Assembly: GCF_006539285.1 (NCBI RefSeq)
Contig: NZ_BJMS01000014.1
Location: forward strand, 17,798-81,797
Length of the DNA stretch: 64,000 nucleotides
Reading direction: 5' to 3'
Origin: Sporolactobacillus inulinus
Lineage (GTDB): Bacteria; Bacillota; Bacilli; Bacillales; Sporolactobacillaceae
Position 1 is the first letter of the stretch, and every line of letters starts with the position of its first letter. Position numbers and translations under genes: made by a program. Below, piece by piece: positions 1 through 9,239 of this stretch. The notes beneath the pieces are model-generated. The model did no database searches. It was not told the DNA's origin and saw only the letters and a program-made list of their open reading frames with translations.

Positions 1-1046
1 GCCGGGTAAGTTGGGTTTACAAGCGTTCCTTCCGGCGCGATGATCTTAATCGGTTTCACCATTCCGGCATTTTGCGGAATGTAGCCGAATTTCTTCGAAT
101 CCAGCAGAATGGTTCGGATCGTCAGGTACACCGCCATATCTGTAGTTCCCGGAAACGGCATGTTGATCGGCCGGTCATCGACCTGATCCGAGGTTCCGGT
201 CAGGTCAACGATCATGTCATCGCCTTCTACAGTCAGGTTGACCTCGAACTTCAAGTCCTTTCGCTTCGGATCCTCACTATCCAAGTATCCGTCGATGTAG
301 CCGGACGAATGATACGTGCCGTCTGGTATTTTCGCAATCTCGTTTCTCAGGATCCGCTCCGAATAGTCGATCATATAGTCGCGTGCCGCTCGGACAGTCT
401 CGAGTCCGAACTTTTCGACCAATTCCAAATAGCGTTGTGCGCCGATCCGGCACGTTGCAATTTGTGCTTCCATATCACCGACAACCATATCAGTGGCGCG
501 CACGTTATCACGAATCAGCTGCCAAACAGTATCATTCGGTTTTCCTTCATCATAAACCTTGATCGCCTTAAACTGCAGCCCTTCTGCGAAACAATCCACT
601 GCATCGATGATCCCGATGGAGCCTGGAGACAGCGCGCCAAGATCAAGTTGATGCGCCGTTGAGCACGAAAAGCCAACTAACTCACCTTTATAATAGACCG
701 GAACAAAGAAACCGCAATCCGGCTGGTGTGTCGCACCATAAAAAGAAGAATTATGGAGAATAACATCCCCCGGTTTAAAATCATCACCGCGCTCGGCCAT
801 AATCGTACGAATACCTTGGAGGTAGCCGGGAATCGGACCGGATTGCAGCGGTGTACTGTTTACCGACTCGCAAAGCTGCTGTCCGTTTTCATCAAGCAGC
901 GCGCAGCCAAAATCATTGGATTCGCGAATGATACTGGAATAGGACATACGCGCGAGCTTGTGCCCCATTTCAATCGCAATATTTTTCAGTGCACCGCTTA
1001 GAACTTGTGCCGTAATCGGGTCGATCGCTTTCTTCGTATCTACCAT
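1..1046 (-). CDS. hyuB: Hydantoinase/oxoprolinase subunit B (HyuB), C-terminus cut by window edge
   Basis: This reads from an ATG at 1046 leftwards off the window end, so about 348 residues of the usual 500-plus are visible. The N-terminus (MVDTKKAIDPITAQVLSGAL) and later stretches such as SYSSIIRESNDF, GATHQPD and STAHQLDLGALSPGS are typical of the hydantoinase B family. HyuB acts with HyuA as the cytoplasmic ATP-dependent hydantoin or N-methylhydantoin ring-opening enzyme. The ATG shares one base with the hyuA stop codon (TAATG), so the two are translationally coupled. It is the last visible gene of a pyrimidine/hydantoin operon. The ring substrate cannot be read from sequence; 5-substituted hydantoin, N-methylhydantoin or dihydropyrimidine are all possible. 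Confidence 0.9.
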   Translation of the reverse strand, partial: MVDTKKAIDPITAQVLSGALKNIAIEMGHKLARMSYSSIIRESNDFGCALLDENGQQLCESVNSTPLQSGPIPGYLQGIRTIMAERGDDFKPGDVILHNSSFYGATHQPDCGFFVPVYYKGELVGFSCSTAHQLDLGALSPGSIGIIDAVDCFAEGLQFKAIKVYDEGKPNDTVWQLIRDNVRATDMVVGDMEAQIATCRIGAQRYLELVEKFGLETVRAARDYMIDYSERILRNEIAKIPDGTYHSSGYIDGYLDSEDPKRKDLKFEVNLTVEGDDMIVDLTGTSDQVDDRPINMPFPGTTDMAVYLTIRTILLDSKKFGYIPQNAGMVKPIKIIAPEGTLVNPTYP

Positions 1047-3133
1047 TACGCTTCGCCCCCTATTTTTACGATGATGCTTCCGTTTGCGCTCATCGTTGCC
1101 GCGCAGTTCGGCGGAATAACGGATGTCGTATCCTTTTGCAAAATAATGCACGGACCTGCAAAAGCTTCATCGATCGGCAGCTTGCTTTTCATATAGTGCG
1201 GCGTGTCAAATGATTTCAACGTGCTGTTTGAGCGGAACCATGCCGGAGCCACTTTGACCAGAGCCTCATCAAGCGAACGGCTTCCTTCAGCAAAATCAGG
1301 ATCACCAATCTTCGGCATTTCACCGACGCCGGTAACACGCATGTTGACAATTTCAACCGGGTTATTTAAAAAGGAGTGCCCGTACTCACGTTTATGAACC
1401 TCATGGAACGTATTCCAAATAGCCGACGCGTTGCTTTCATTAATTACCCCTGTAGCAACCGGGATGCGCAGCTCATAGCCCTGCCCGACATAGCGGCAGT
1501 CAAAGAAACGCAGGAGCGAAATTTGTTCCTTCTCAAACCCTGCATCCATCAATTGAGCCGTAATTTCTTTTTCAAGATTCGTAAAACGCTCGTTCAAATA
1601 CGCCAAATCGACCTTGTCGCTCGCCACAAAAATCGTCTGAACGGCATCATACTTCAAATCGGTCGTGAGCAGACCGGTTGCTGACGTAATTCCCGGATAC
1701 GGCGGAATGATGACTTCCGGAATATCGAGAATTTTTGCCACTTCGATCGAACACATCGGTCCACCGCCGCCGAGCGCCGCCAAACTAAATTCACGCGGAT
1801 CAAAGCCTTTCTGAATCGTACGCGATCGGATCGCGTTGGCCATATTATTATTCACGATCGTTAAAATGCCCTCAGCAGTTTCATAGAGCCCAAGCCCAAG
1901 CACGGAAGCCAGGTGCTGAACCGAAGCAACCGCCTTTTCCGGGAAAATCTCCATCTCACCGTCCAGGAAGTGATCCGGATCGAGACGGCCAAGCACGAGC
2001 GTGGCATCGGTCACGGTCGGCAGATCGCCGCCGCGTCCGTAACAGGCAGGACCCGGATAGGATCCGGCACTTTGCGGGCCAACCTGAAATGCGCCGCCGG
2101 CATCAACATAAGCGATACTTCCGCCGCCCGCACCAATCGTATAAATATCAATCATCGGCACCTGTAGCGGGTAACCGGCAATTTCAGTATCGCCGGCAGA
2201 AGATTCCGAGAATCCGCGCTCGGTCACGATCCCGATGTCTGCACTTGTTCCGCCGACGTCAAAGGTAATCAGCCGTTCATGATTGGACAATTTTCCTGCC
2301 CATTGGCCGCCGAGCACCCCTGCTGCCGGACCCGATAATAGGGTCAGAACCGGTTTTTCAGAAATTGTTGCTGAATTGGCCACTCCGCCATTTGATGTCA
2401 TAATCAGCAGATCGCAATCGATGCCGGCATCAGCGAGCCGTGATTCAAGCGCTTCGATATACCCTTTCATCTTCGGACCGACAAATCCGTTCATCGAAGC
2501 CGTCGCAAACCGTTCAAATTCACGAAACTGAGGCGAAATCTCTGCTGAAGTCGTGATATAAAAATCAGGAAACTTTTCCTGGACGATCTCCTTCACCCGC
2601 TCTTCGTGATCCGGATTCAAATAAGAGAATAAGAACCCGACCACAACTGACTCGACGCCTTCCTTTTTAAAATCATCAAGAACGCTGATGACCGCTTCCT
2701 CATCAAGTGGCACTTTTTCATAGGCCTTTCCATCGAGCACACCGATCCGTTCGGAAACCGTCTTTCGATAGCGTCGCGCCACCATTGAGCGATCCTGCCA
2801 CGGAATATCCTGAGTGATCGAATAGTTTTCTGGTCGCTGGTGCCGGCCGATCTGCAAAAGATCACGGTAGCCTTCCGTCGTAATCAGTCCCGTTTTCGCC
2901 CCCTTATGCTCCAGAGCAGCATTGGTTGCAATCGTCGTACCGTGGAAAACATGATCGACACTGCCGCGATCAATCCCGTAACGGCTGCATAGTTCTAAAA
3001 TGCCATTGACCATGCCAATTGATGGGTCGTTTGTGGTCGTTGGCGTTTTATGAATCTTTGAAACACCGGTATCCGTATCTGTGTAAATCACATCGGTAAA
3101 TGTACCACCAATATCTACACCAATAAGTTTCAT
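1046..3133 (-). CDS. hyuA: Hydantoinase/oxoprolinase subunit A (HyuA)
   Basis: A 695-residue protein of the hydantoinase A/oxoprolinase family. The N-terminal actin-like ATPase signature GVDIGGTFTDV sits at residues 5-15, a second phosphate-binding motif FDVGGTSADIG lies near residue 295, and a Gly-rich GAGGGSIA follows. Length matches N-methylhydantoinase A subunits. A GGAGG site 9 bases before the ATG supports the start. With HyuB it would open a cyclic amide ring using ATP. In this operon the ring could be the dihydropyrimidine made by PreTA, since no cyclic amidohydrolase-type dihydropyrimidinase is visible. That substrate is an inference. Confidence 0.92.
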   Translation of the reverse strand: MKLIGVDIGGTFTDVIYTDTDTGVSKIHKTPTTTNDPSIGMVNGILELCSRYGIDRGSVDHVFHGTTIATNAALEHKGAKTGLITTEGYRDLLQIGRHQRPENYSITQDIPWQDRSMVARRYRKTVSERIGVLDGKAYEKVPLDEEAVISVLDDFKKEGVESVVVGFLFSYLNPDHEERVKEIVQEKFPDFYITTSAEISPQFREFERFATASMNGFVGPKMKGYIEALESRLADAGIDCDLLIMTSNGGVANSATISEKPVLTLLSGPAAGVLGGQWAGKLSNHERLITFDVGGTSADIGIVTERGFSESSAGDTEIAGYPLQVPMIDIYTIGAGGGSIAYVDAGGAFQVGPQSAGSYPGPACYGRGGDLPTVTDATLVLGRLDPDHFLDGEMEIFPEKAVASVQHLASVLGLGLYETAEGILTIVNNNMANAIRSRTIQKGFDPREFSLAALGGGGPMCSIEVAKILDIPEVIIPPYPGITSATGLLTTDLKYDAVQTIFVASDKVDLAYLNERFTNLEKEITAQLMDAGFEKEQISLLRFFDCRYVGQGYELRIPVATGVINESNASAIWNTFHEVHKREYGHSFLNNPVEIVNMRVTGVGEMPKIGDPDFAEGSRSLDEALVKVAPAWFRSNSTLKSFDTPHYMKSKLPIDEAFAGPCIILQKDTTSVIPPNCAATMSANGSIIVKIGGEA

Positions 3134-3284
3134 AAGCGTCAGCCTCCATCCACAATGCGTGAGCAGAATTCAAAACATGCAGCAAAGAAATCCCGCTCCA
3201 GCTATTTAAAAATTCAAACAATAAATGCAGTCGCTTCACAAAGAGGAACATGTAACGGATAACATCCCTCAGAACACTTCCGAA

Positions 3285-3518
3285 TTAAGTGGGCGATTGA
3301 TCCACTTTCTCCGCAAGAAGCAGATTTGTCACATACTTTCTTGTTTCCGGAATCAGCAAATGTAGCGTCGCATGCGCTGTATTGCCTTGATCGCCCATCT
3401 GCTTAAATGCGACGAACATGCCGCTAAGATTTTCATTGATCGCGACGATGCGAAATTCATTGCCAAGCAGCGTGTCAATTTTCTGTTTTTCCTCTAAATA
3501 AAATTGATGTTCGTGCAT
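3285..3518 (-). CDS. Small protein of unknown function between preA and hyuA
   Basis: This 77-residue frame starts three bases after the preA stop, with a run of five G upstream serving as a possible ribosome binding site within the end of preA. It has no predicted membrane segment, signal peptide or cysteine. The sequence is soluble-looking, with an acidic-basic N-terminus (MHEHQFYLEEKQK) and a hydrophobic core. I do not recognise a family. Tight coupling to preA and an uninterrupted frame favour a real gene. About 150 bases without a gene separate it from hyuA, which has its own strong ribosome binding site. Confidence 0.6.
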   Translation of the reverse strand: MHEHQFYLEEKQKIDTLLGNEFRIVAINENLSGMFVAFKQMGDQGNTAHATLHLLIPETRKYVTNLLLAEKVDQSPT

Positions 3519-3521
3519 CGT

Positions 3522-4784
3522 TCAACCCCCAAATACACTGATCAGACGTTGCCGTTCGTTCCAAGTCATCGAAACATCACTTGGCTGTTCAATCATCTCA
3601 ATCGCGCCGTCTGCCGGACAGACAATTGAGCAGAGGTTGCAGCCGACACAGTCCTCTTCACGTACTTTGAGCGCACGGGTACCGTCTGATTCTGTATAAA
3701 ATTCAATGCACTGATGGGCAGCATCCTCACAGGAAATGTGGCATTTATTGCAATGAATGCAGTAGTCCTGATTGATGCGAGCAACCCGCTTGTGGTTCAA
3801 GTCGAGGTCGCCCCATTTCTTGTACTTCGATACCGATTGGCCGACCAAATCCATGGCCGAATTCAGCCCTTTTTCATCCAAATAATTCGTCAACCCGTCA
3901 ATCATATCCTCAACAATGCGGAAGCCATGATGCATGGCGGCCGTGCATACTTGCACGTTTGAGGCACCCATCAGCATAAATTCCACCGCATCCTGCCAAT
4001 TTTCGATCCCACCAATTCCTGAGATCGGAACCTGAATATCCGGTTGCGTCGCACACTCGGCAACCATGCTCAAAGCAATCGGCTTCACCGCAGGTCCAGA
4101 ATAGCCTCCATGTGTTCCTTTACCAGCAATGTTTGGGAATGTATTCCATGTATCCAAATCAACCCCCATCAAGCTGTTGATGGTGTTGATCATGCTGATT
4201 GCATCAGCGCCGCCTTGAACGGCTGCATCAGCAGTTGCCGTGATATCCGTGATGTTCGGGGTTAATTTAACGATAACCGGTGTTTCCGCCGCTTCTTTTG
4301 TCCAATAGGTTTGTTTCTCAACTAAATCCGGTACCTGCCCCGATGCGGAACCCATCCTACGCTCAGCCATGCCATGCGGGCAGCCGAAATTGAGTTCCAG
4401 CCCGTCAACACCGACATCCTCAACACGTTTTACAATCTCATGCCATTTCTCCTGCTTAGGCTCAACCATGAGTGAAGCAATGATTGCATGATCGGGATAG
4501 GCACGTTTCGTTTCTCTGATCTCGCGCAGATTGACTTCAAGCGGACGATCCGTAATCAGTTCAATATTATTAAAACCAGCCACACGCTGCCCGCCATAAT
4601 TCAATCCTGAGAATCGTGACGTTACATTGATGACCGGATCACCCAGTGTTTTCCATACGGCACCGCCCCAACCGGCGTCAAATGCACGCTGCACCTGATA
4701 GCCGGTGTTGGTCGGTGGTCCGGAAGCCAGCCAGAAAGGATTCTTTGACTTAATGCCTGCAAAATCAATATGCAAATCCGCCAT
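3522..4784 (-). CDS. preA: NAD-dependent dihydropyrimidine dehydrogenase subunit PreA
   Basis: A 420-residue catalytic subunit. The N-terminal two thirds is an FMN-binding TIM barrel of the dihydroorotate dehydrogenase family (FWLASGPPTNTGYQV, NFGCPHGMAERRMG). The C-terminus carries two 4Fe-4S motifs, CIHCNKCHISC and CVGCNLCSIVC. With PreT it reduces uracil or thymine to the 5,6-dihydro form, or runs in reverse. The position aligned with the active-site cysteine of mammalian dihydropyrimidine dehydrogenase (..ACGQ..) is a serine here (..ASGQ.., about residue 148). The ATG at 4784 is preferred over a GTG nine bases upstream because GGAG lies 8 bases before it. It follows preT by 18 bases. Confidence 0.93.
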   Translation of the reverse strand: MADLHIDFAGIKSKNPFWLASGPPTNTGYQVQRAFDAGWGGAVWKTLGDPVINVTSRFSGLNYGGQRVAGFNNIELITDRPLEVNLREIRETKRAYPDHAIIASLMVEPKQEKWHEIVKRVEDVGVDGLELNFGCPHGMAERRMGSASGQVPDLVEKQTYWTKEAAETPVIVKLTPNITDITATADAAVQGGADAISMINTINSLMGVDLDTWNTFPNIAGKGTHGGYSGPAVKPIALSMVAECATQPDIQVPISGIGGIENWQDAVEFMLMGASNVQVCTAAMHHGFRIVEDMIDGLTNYLDEKGLNSAMDLVGQSVSKYKKWGDLDLNHKRVARINQDYCIHCNKCHISCEDAAHQCIEFYTESDGTRALKVREEDCVGCNLCSIVCPADGAIEMIEQPSDVSMTWNERQRLISVFGG

Positions 4785-4802
4785 CGCCCTCACTCCTCAG
4801 TT

Positions 4803-6146
4803 TTAAATTTTGCTGAGCAGCTGCTCATGAATCGCTTGTGCTGTCTTTTTCCCCTGTTCCGCAGCTGCAACAACCATCGCTTCGCCTTTTCCATTACCGA
4901 AAATCACATCACCGGCAGCATATACCTTAGGATTCGATGTTTGGTAAGTCAGCGGGTCAACCGCCACAACACCGTGATCATGAGCCAAATCAAATGCTTC
5001 AATCAATGGTATATCACGCATTTGTCCGATCGCCTTGACCACGATATCGGCGTTAATGGCAAATGGAGCATTGTCAATTTCGATTGGGCGGCGGCGCCCG
5101 CTTGCATCTTTTTCGCCGAGCATGATTGGCGCACAGACAACGCTTGTAACGTTGCCGTTTTCGTCGCCTTCAATCCTTTTCGGCTGTGTTTGCCAGCGAA
5201 ATTCAATGCCTTCTTCTTTGGCAAAACGGTATTCAAACGGATAAGCAGTCATTTCCTTCTCAGAACGGCGGTACACGATTTGCACGCGAGCCGCACCCAA
5301 TCGTTTTAGACAAGTCGCTGCGTCGATGGCCGTATTCCCGGCACCAATCACGACTGCCTTTTTCCCGGAGAAACGATCCGTGACGTGGCCGCTTTTTACA
5401 CGTTCAATCAGCTGAATCGCATCAAATACGCCGTCAAGTTCTTCTCCGGGAATGCCAAGCGGCGGTACATGAGCCATACCGATGGCCAGGATAACTGCAT
5501 CAAACCCATCAAGAACCGCTTGAATCGATACATCTTTTCCGACTTCAGTATTCGTTTGAATGCTCACGCCGAGTTTCTTGATCTGCTCGACTTCCCAAAG
5601 CGCAACATGCTTGGGAAGCCGAAAGGGAACGATCCCGTACGTATCCAGACCTCCGGCTTCCGCTTGTTTCTCAAAAACCGTTACTTGATAGCCATAACGC
5701 GCAAGTTCCCGAGCTGAAGACAACCCGGCCGGACCGGCACCGATTACTGCAACCCTTTTGCCGTTCTGCTCGCCTGCCTCAAACAATTGCGGATTATTTT
5801 TCATCGCCCAGTTCATCGTATGCCGCTGCAGATCGCCGATCATAATTGGTAGTGACGCATCGTTGAGCACGCAAGCACCTTCGCATAATTCTTCGGTTGG
5901 ACATACCCGCGCACAGGTTGCTGCAACCGGATTTGCTTCCATAATGATACGTGCCGACCCTTTCATATTGCCGGTCGTGATCTTTTTGATGAATAACGGA
6001 ACATCGATATGGGTTGGACATGCCTTCATGCACGGCGCATCGTAACAGAACAAGCAGCGATTCGCTTCCTCCATGACTTCTTTCGGTTTCATGTCGGGCT
6101 TCACTTCATCGAAGATTTTCCAAGCATGCGTTGCTGCAGAATCCAT
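4803..6146 (-). CDS. preT: Dihydropyrimidine dehydrogenase subunit PreT
   Basis: A 447-residue flavoprotein of the GltD/PreT group. An N-terminal Fe-S domain has CLFCYDAPCMKAC and CARVCPTEELCEGAC. A FAD-binding Rossmann motif GAGPAGL follows, then a pyridine-nucleotide motif VIGAGNTAIDAA and a late AAGDVIFGNG motif. It passes electrons from NAD(P)H to PreA. I chose the ATG at 6146 (MDSAATHAWK) because an AGGAG lies 9 bases before it and it gives an N-terminus like E. coli PreT; an in-frame ATG at 6176 lacks a good ribosome site. The gene lies between the NCS1 permease (42 bases upstream) and preA. Confidence 0.93.
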   Translation of the reverse strand: MDSAATHAWKIFDEVKPDMKPKEVMEEANRCLFCYDAPCMKACPTHIDVPLFIKKITTGNMKGSARIIMEANPVAATCARVCPTEELCEGACVLNDASLPIMIGDLQRHTMNWAMKNNPQLFEAGEQNGKRVAVIGAGPAGLSSARELARYGYQVTVFEKQAEAGGLDTYGIVPFRLPKHVALWEVEQIKKLGVSIQTNTEVGKDVSIQAVLDGFDAVILAIGMAHVPPLGIPGEELDGVFDAIQLIERVKSGHVTDRFSGKKAVVIGAGNTAIDAATCLKRLGAARVQIVYRRSEKEMTAYPFEYRFAKEEGIEFRWQTQPKRIEGDENGNVTSVVCAPIMLGEKDASGRRRPIEIDNAPFAINADIVVKAIGQMRDIPLIEAFDLAHDHGVVAVDPLTYQTSNPKVYAAGDVIFGNGKGEAMVVAAAEQGKKTAQAIHEQLLSKI

Positions 6147-6188
6147 AATAGTCATCTCCTCGTATTCAGCCGTCATTCATTACGTGAA

Positions 6189-7727
6189 TCAGACGTTTTC
6201 CGGATCGGATTTGATTACATTGCCACTTAATTTTTTTGACGTACTTGCTGAATCCATCATCACTGTCATCGAGGCATATTCTTCCTCGCTGAGCATGCTC
6301 GGGCTTTGACGCATCAGGTATCCGTACACGCACCCGGAGATGATCAGACCGAATGTCCATGCATTTTGCCACAGGAAGGAAAGTGCCGGGATAAAGAGCC
6401 CAAGTACCGGAATCACGATTCCGATCAGCAAGGCATAAATACTCTTCATGTTAAAGCCGGAAGCATAGCTGTATCGACCGTCGCTTTTATACAACTCGCT
6501 CAATGCAAGACGACGTTTGCGTACAAACCAATAATCGGCAATCGCAATCCCATCGATCGGACCAAGCAGCGCGCCGTATCCGTTGAGGAAGACGAAAATG
6601 TAATTGGCGATATCGCCAACAAGGTACCATGGCTGCATCACAAGCGAAAGCAGACCAGTTAAAATGGCACCGCCGGCAAAGGTGATTTTTTTCGGATAAA
6701 GATTTTCTGCCGCACGAGCCGGAGCGACGACGTTCGCAGCAACATTGGTTGTTAAGGCAGCTAGGATAATGCCAATTGTACCGATGAAGATCACAAATGG
6801 AGGAAAATGAGAAAGAAGTGCAGCCGGATCCCAGATCGCTTCACCGAAAATAACGACGGTAGCCGAGGTGACCCCAACACCGATGAACGCAAACAGTCCC
6901 ATCGTGCCGGGAAGTGCGATCGATTGACCAACCACTTGCGCTTTTTGACTTTTCGCGTAGCGTCCGAAATCAGGAATGTTTAGAGCCAAGGTTGCCCAAA
7001 AAGCGATGACCCCGGTTAATGCAGGGAAAAAGATGGCTAGGAACGAGCCGACTGAATTAAATTTAGAAGGAGCAGAAAGCATTGGCCCAAAGCCGCCGGC
7101 AGCAGTTAATGCCCAAATCAGCAAGGCAAGACCGAGAATGAGCAACACCGGGGCAGCCCAGAATTCCATTTTACGGATGGCTTCCGGTCCGCGATAGGCG
7201 ATCAATACATTCAGAGCCCAGAATGCAAAGAACGCGATGAACAAGTGCCCGCCGACCTGTTCCCAGCCGGTCATTGAGACAAGCAGCGTATCGATCGCCG
7301 CACCACCGTACCAGCAGTTAATACCGAACCAAGCCGCGGCAACGATTGCCCGGGCAATCGCCGGAATATGTGCCCCTTTTGATCCGAACCAAAGACGTGC
7401 GAATACCGGATAAGGGATGCCAAACTTCGTACCGGCATGCGTATTCAGCAAGATTGGAATCAGAACGATCAAGTTTCCGAGAATGATCGTGACGATTGCC
7501 TGCCACCAGTTCATCCCTAGTGCAATCAGTCCGGACGACATTGTGTACGTCGGGATACAGATACACATGCCTATCCAAAGTGAAGCAAAGTTATATGCCG
7601 TCCAATGATGTTCCTTTTTCGTTGTCGGGCGCAAATCTTCATTCAACAGGTGACTGTCTTTAAGCGTTTCAGCAGCTTCGCTGGTCAATGTTACAATACC
7701 GTTTTGCTCAACTTGCGTTTTCGTCAT
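6189..7727 (-). CDS. NCS1 family nucleobase/hydantoin/allantoin permease
   Basis: A 512-residue membrane protein with about twelve hydrophobic segments, of the nucleobase:cation symporter-1 family (PucI, Mhp1, cytosine/uracil permeases). Characteristic stretches are the N-terminal NEDLRPTTKKEHHWTAYNFA, GIPYPVFARLWFG, AAWFGINCWYGG and GPIDGIAIADYW. Its place inside the preTA/hyuAB operon suggests import of uracil, thymine, dihydropyrimidine or hydantoin. NCS1 members differ in substrate through a few residues, so specificity is not settled. PucI (allantoin) and Mhp1 (benzylhydantoin) are the nearest named types I can think of. Confidence 0.9.
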   Translation of the reverse strand: MTKTQVEQNGIVTLTSEAAETLKDSHLLNEDLRPTTKKEHHWTAYNFASLWIGMCICIPTYTMSSGLIALGMNWWQAIVTIILGNLIVLIPILLNTHAGTKFGIPYPVFARLWFGSKGAHIPAIARAIVAAAWFGINCWYGGAAIDTLLVSMTGWEQVGGHLFIAFFAFWALNVLIAYRGPEAIRKMEFWAAPVLLILGLALLIWALTAAGGFGPMLSAPSKFNSVGSFLAIFFPALTGVIAFWATLALNIPDFGRYAKSQKAQVVGQSIALPGTMGLFAFIGVGVTSATVVIFGEAIWDPAALLSHFPPFVIFIGTIGIILAALTTNVAANVVAPARAAENLYPKKITFAGGAILTGLLSLVMQPWYLVGDIANYIFVFLNGYGALLGPIDGIAIADYWFVRKRRLALSELYKSDGRYSYASGFNMKSIYALLIGIVIPVLGLFIPALSFLWQNAWTFGLIISGCVYGYLMRQSPSMLSEEEYASMTVMMDSASTSKKLSGNVIKSDPENV

Positions 7728-7867
7728 GTGTCTTCCTCCCTAATTTAATTTGGAGTTGCAGGCGAACCATCACAAGATCTCGTTCATAGAGGCAAAACCA
7801 TCACAAAGCTCAAAGCCTTGTTCTCTCTTGATCACGAAAACGATTAAGAAAAGAATCATTGCAAGAA

Positions 7868-9097
7868 TCACGCCGGACTAAGGATGGAAAGCACTGTATC
7901 CAGGGCCGCATTCACCCCCTTTGCGCAATCTTCATAGTCCGTAAACTCTTCCTCACAGTGGCTCTTGCCATCCAAGCTTGGAACGAAAATCATTGCCGTA
8001 GGAATGTAATCGGCTATATACTGAGCGTCATGACCGGCACCGCTGTACATTCTTTTATAGGTATAACCCAGCTCTTGTGCCGATTGTTCCAACCTGTCGC
8101 AAAGCGTCTGGTCAAAGGCAACGGTCTTTCTCCCCCATAATTTTCGAACCTTAATTGTGCAGCCGCCCAAAGTTTCTGGTAGCTCTTTAATCGCTTGAAC
8201 GACTTGTGCCACAACATTCATATCTTTGTGCCGCGCTTCGAGTGTGAACGTCACTCGATTCGGAATCACGGTATGAATATTCGGAGCCACCAGCATTCGT
8301 CCCATCGTATAAACCAAATCAGAATCCAGCTCATTCAGCTTTTTCCTCAGTAGGACGATGGCATCGGTCGCTGCAAACAACGCATCCTTGCGCATGGGCA
8401 TCGGTGTCGTTCCAGCATGATCTGATGCCCCGGTTACCTCAATCTCGTCATTCACCATACCGACAACGCCCTCAACAATGCCGATCGAACGTGCTTCGCT
8501 CTCGAGCACCGGCCCCTGTTCAATATGCATTTCCAAATAAGCGGTCGCTTCCTGTAGTCGATTGGCCGCATCGCCCTCATAACCGCTCGCCGCCAATGCC
8601 TCTCCAAAAGTCATGCCTTGCGAATCCATACTTTGCAGCATTTGTGCCTTCTCAAATTTTCCGGAGATGATTCCGGAACACATCATCGCCGGATCAAAAC
8701 GTGCACCTTCTTCATTCGTGAAATCAACAAGCATGAACGGAATTTTCGGCTGAATGCGGTGGTCATGAAGCGTTCGTGCCACTTCCAGTGCGGCAATAAC
8801 ACCGAGCACACCGTCAAAACGGCCGCCTTTCTTCACCGTGTCGAGATGGGACCCCATCACCAGCGGAGGTCGGTCCTCGCTGCCTGCCATTGTGGCGTAC
8901 ACATTTGCAACATCGTCAACCTTGATACTCATCCCTAGCTCCTTACAACAAGAGACCAGGTAGTCCCGTGCACCGATATCCTCATTTGAAAGCGATAGTC
9001 GCGTGACCCCATTCTTCTCAGTGCGCCCAAAATCCGCAAATTTTTCAATTGTCTCCTTCAACCGTTCCGCATTAATCTTCAGCTTCTGTTCCTGCAC
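7868..9097 (-). CDS. N-carbamoyl-amino acid hydrolase (beta-ureidopropionase/HyuC/AllC type, M20 family)
   Basis: A 409-residue zinc amidohydrolase of peptidase family M20, AmaB/HyuC/AllC group. Visible motifs are GSHLDTVKKGGRFDG, DFTNEEGARF, HIEQGPVLE, AGTTPMPMRKDA (dimerisation/substrate region) and SGAGHDAQ. It removes the carbamoyl group from N-carbamoyl-beta-alanine or N-carbamoyl amino acids, releasing CO2, ammonia and the amino acid. The GTG at 9097 follows GGAGG by about 10 bases and gives the usual N-terminus (MQEQKLKINAERL); an ATG at 9145 would add 16 unusual residues. In this operon it takes the product of the ring-opening enzyme. Allantoate amidohydrolase is an alternative, but no allantoinase is visible. 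Confidence 0.9.
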   Translation of the reverse strand: MQEQKLKINAERLKETIEKFADFGRTEKNGVTRLSLSNEDIGARDYLVSCCKELGMSIKVDDVANVYATMAGSEDRPPLVMGSHLDTVKKGGRFDGVLGVIAALEVARTLHDHRIQPKIPFMLVDFTNEEGARFDPAMMCSGIISGKFEKAQMLQSMDSQGMTFGEALAASGYEGDAANRLQEATAYLEMHIEQGPVLESEARSIGIVEGVVGMVNDEIEVTGASDHAGTTPMPMRKDALFAATDAIVLLRKKLNELDSDLVYTMGRMLVAPNIHTVIPNRVTFTLEARHKDMNVVAQVVQAIKELPETLGGCTIKVRKLWGRKTVAFDQTLCDRLEQSAQELGYTYKRMYSGAGHDAQYIADYIPTAMIFVPSLDGKSHCEEEFTDYEDCAKGVNAALDTVLSILSPA

Positions 9098-9239
9098 GAG
9101 CGTCCCGCCTCCGTAAAACGATTTTTCCTTGCTGAACCGGCTCAAATGACACGCGTTGTCTCGAACTTCGTTTCACTGTAAAAAAATTATTTTTCATTGC
9201 GGTCAAACGTATGGCGCATTTTATGAGCAAACCGCTTAA

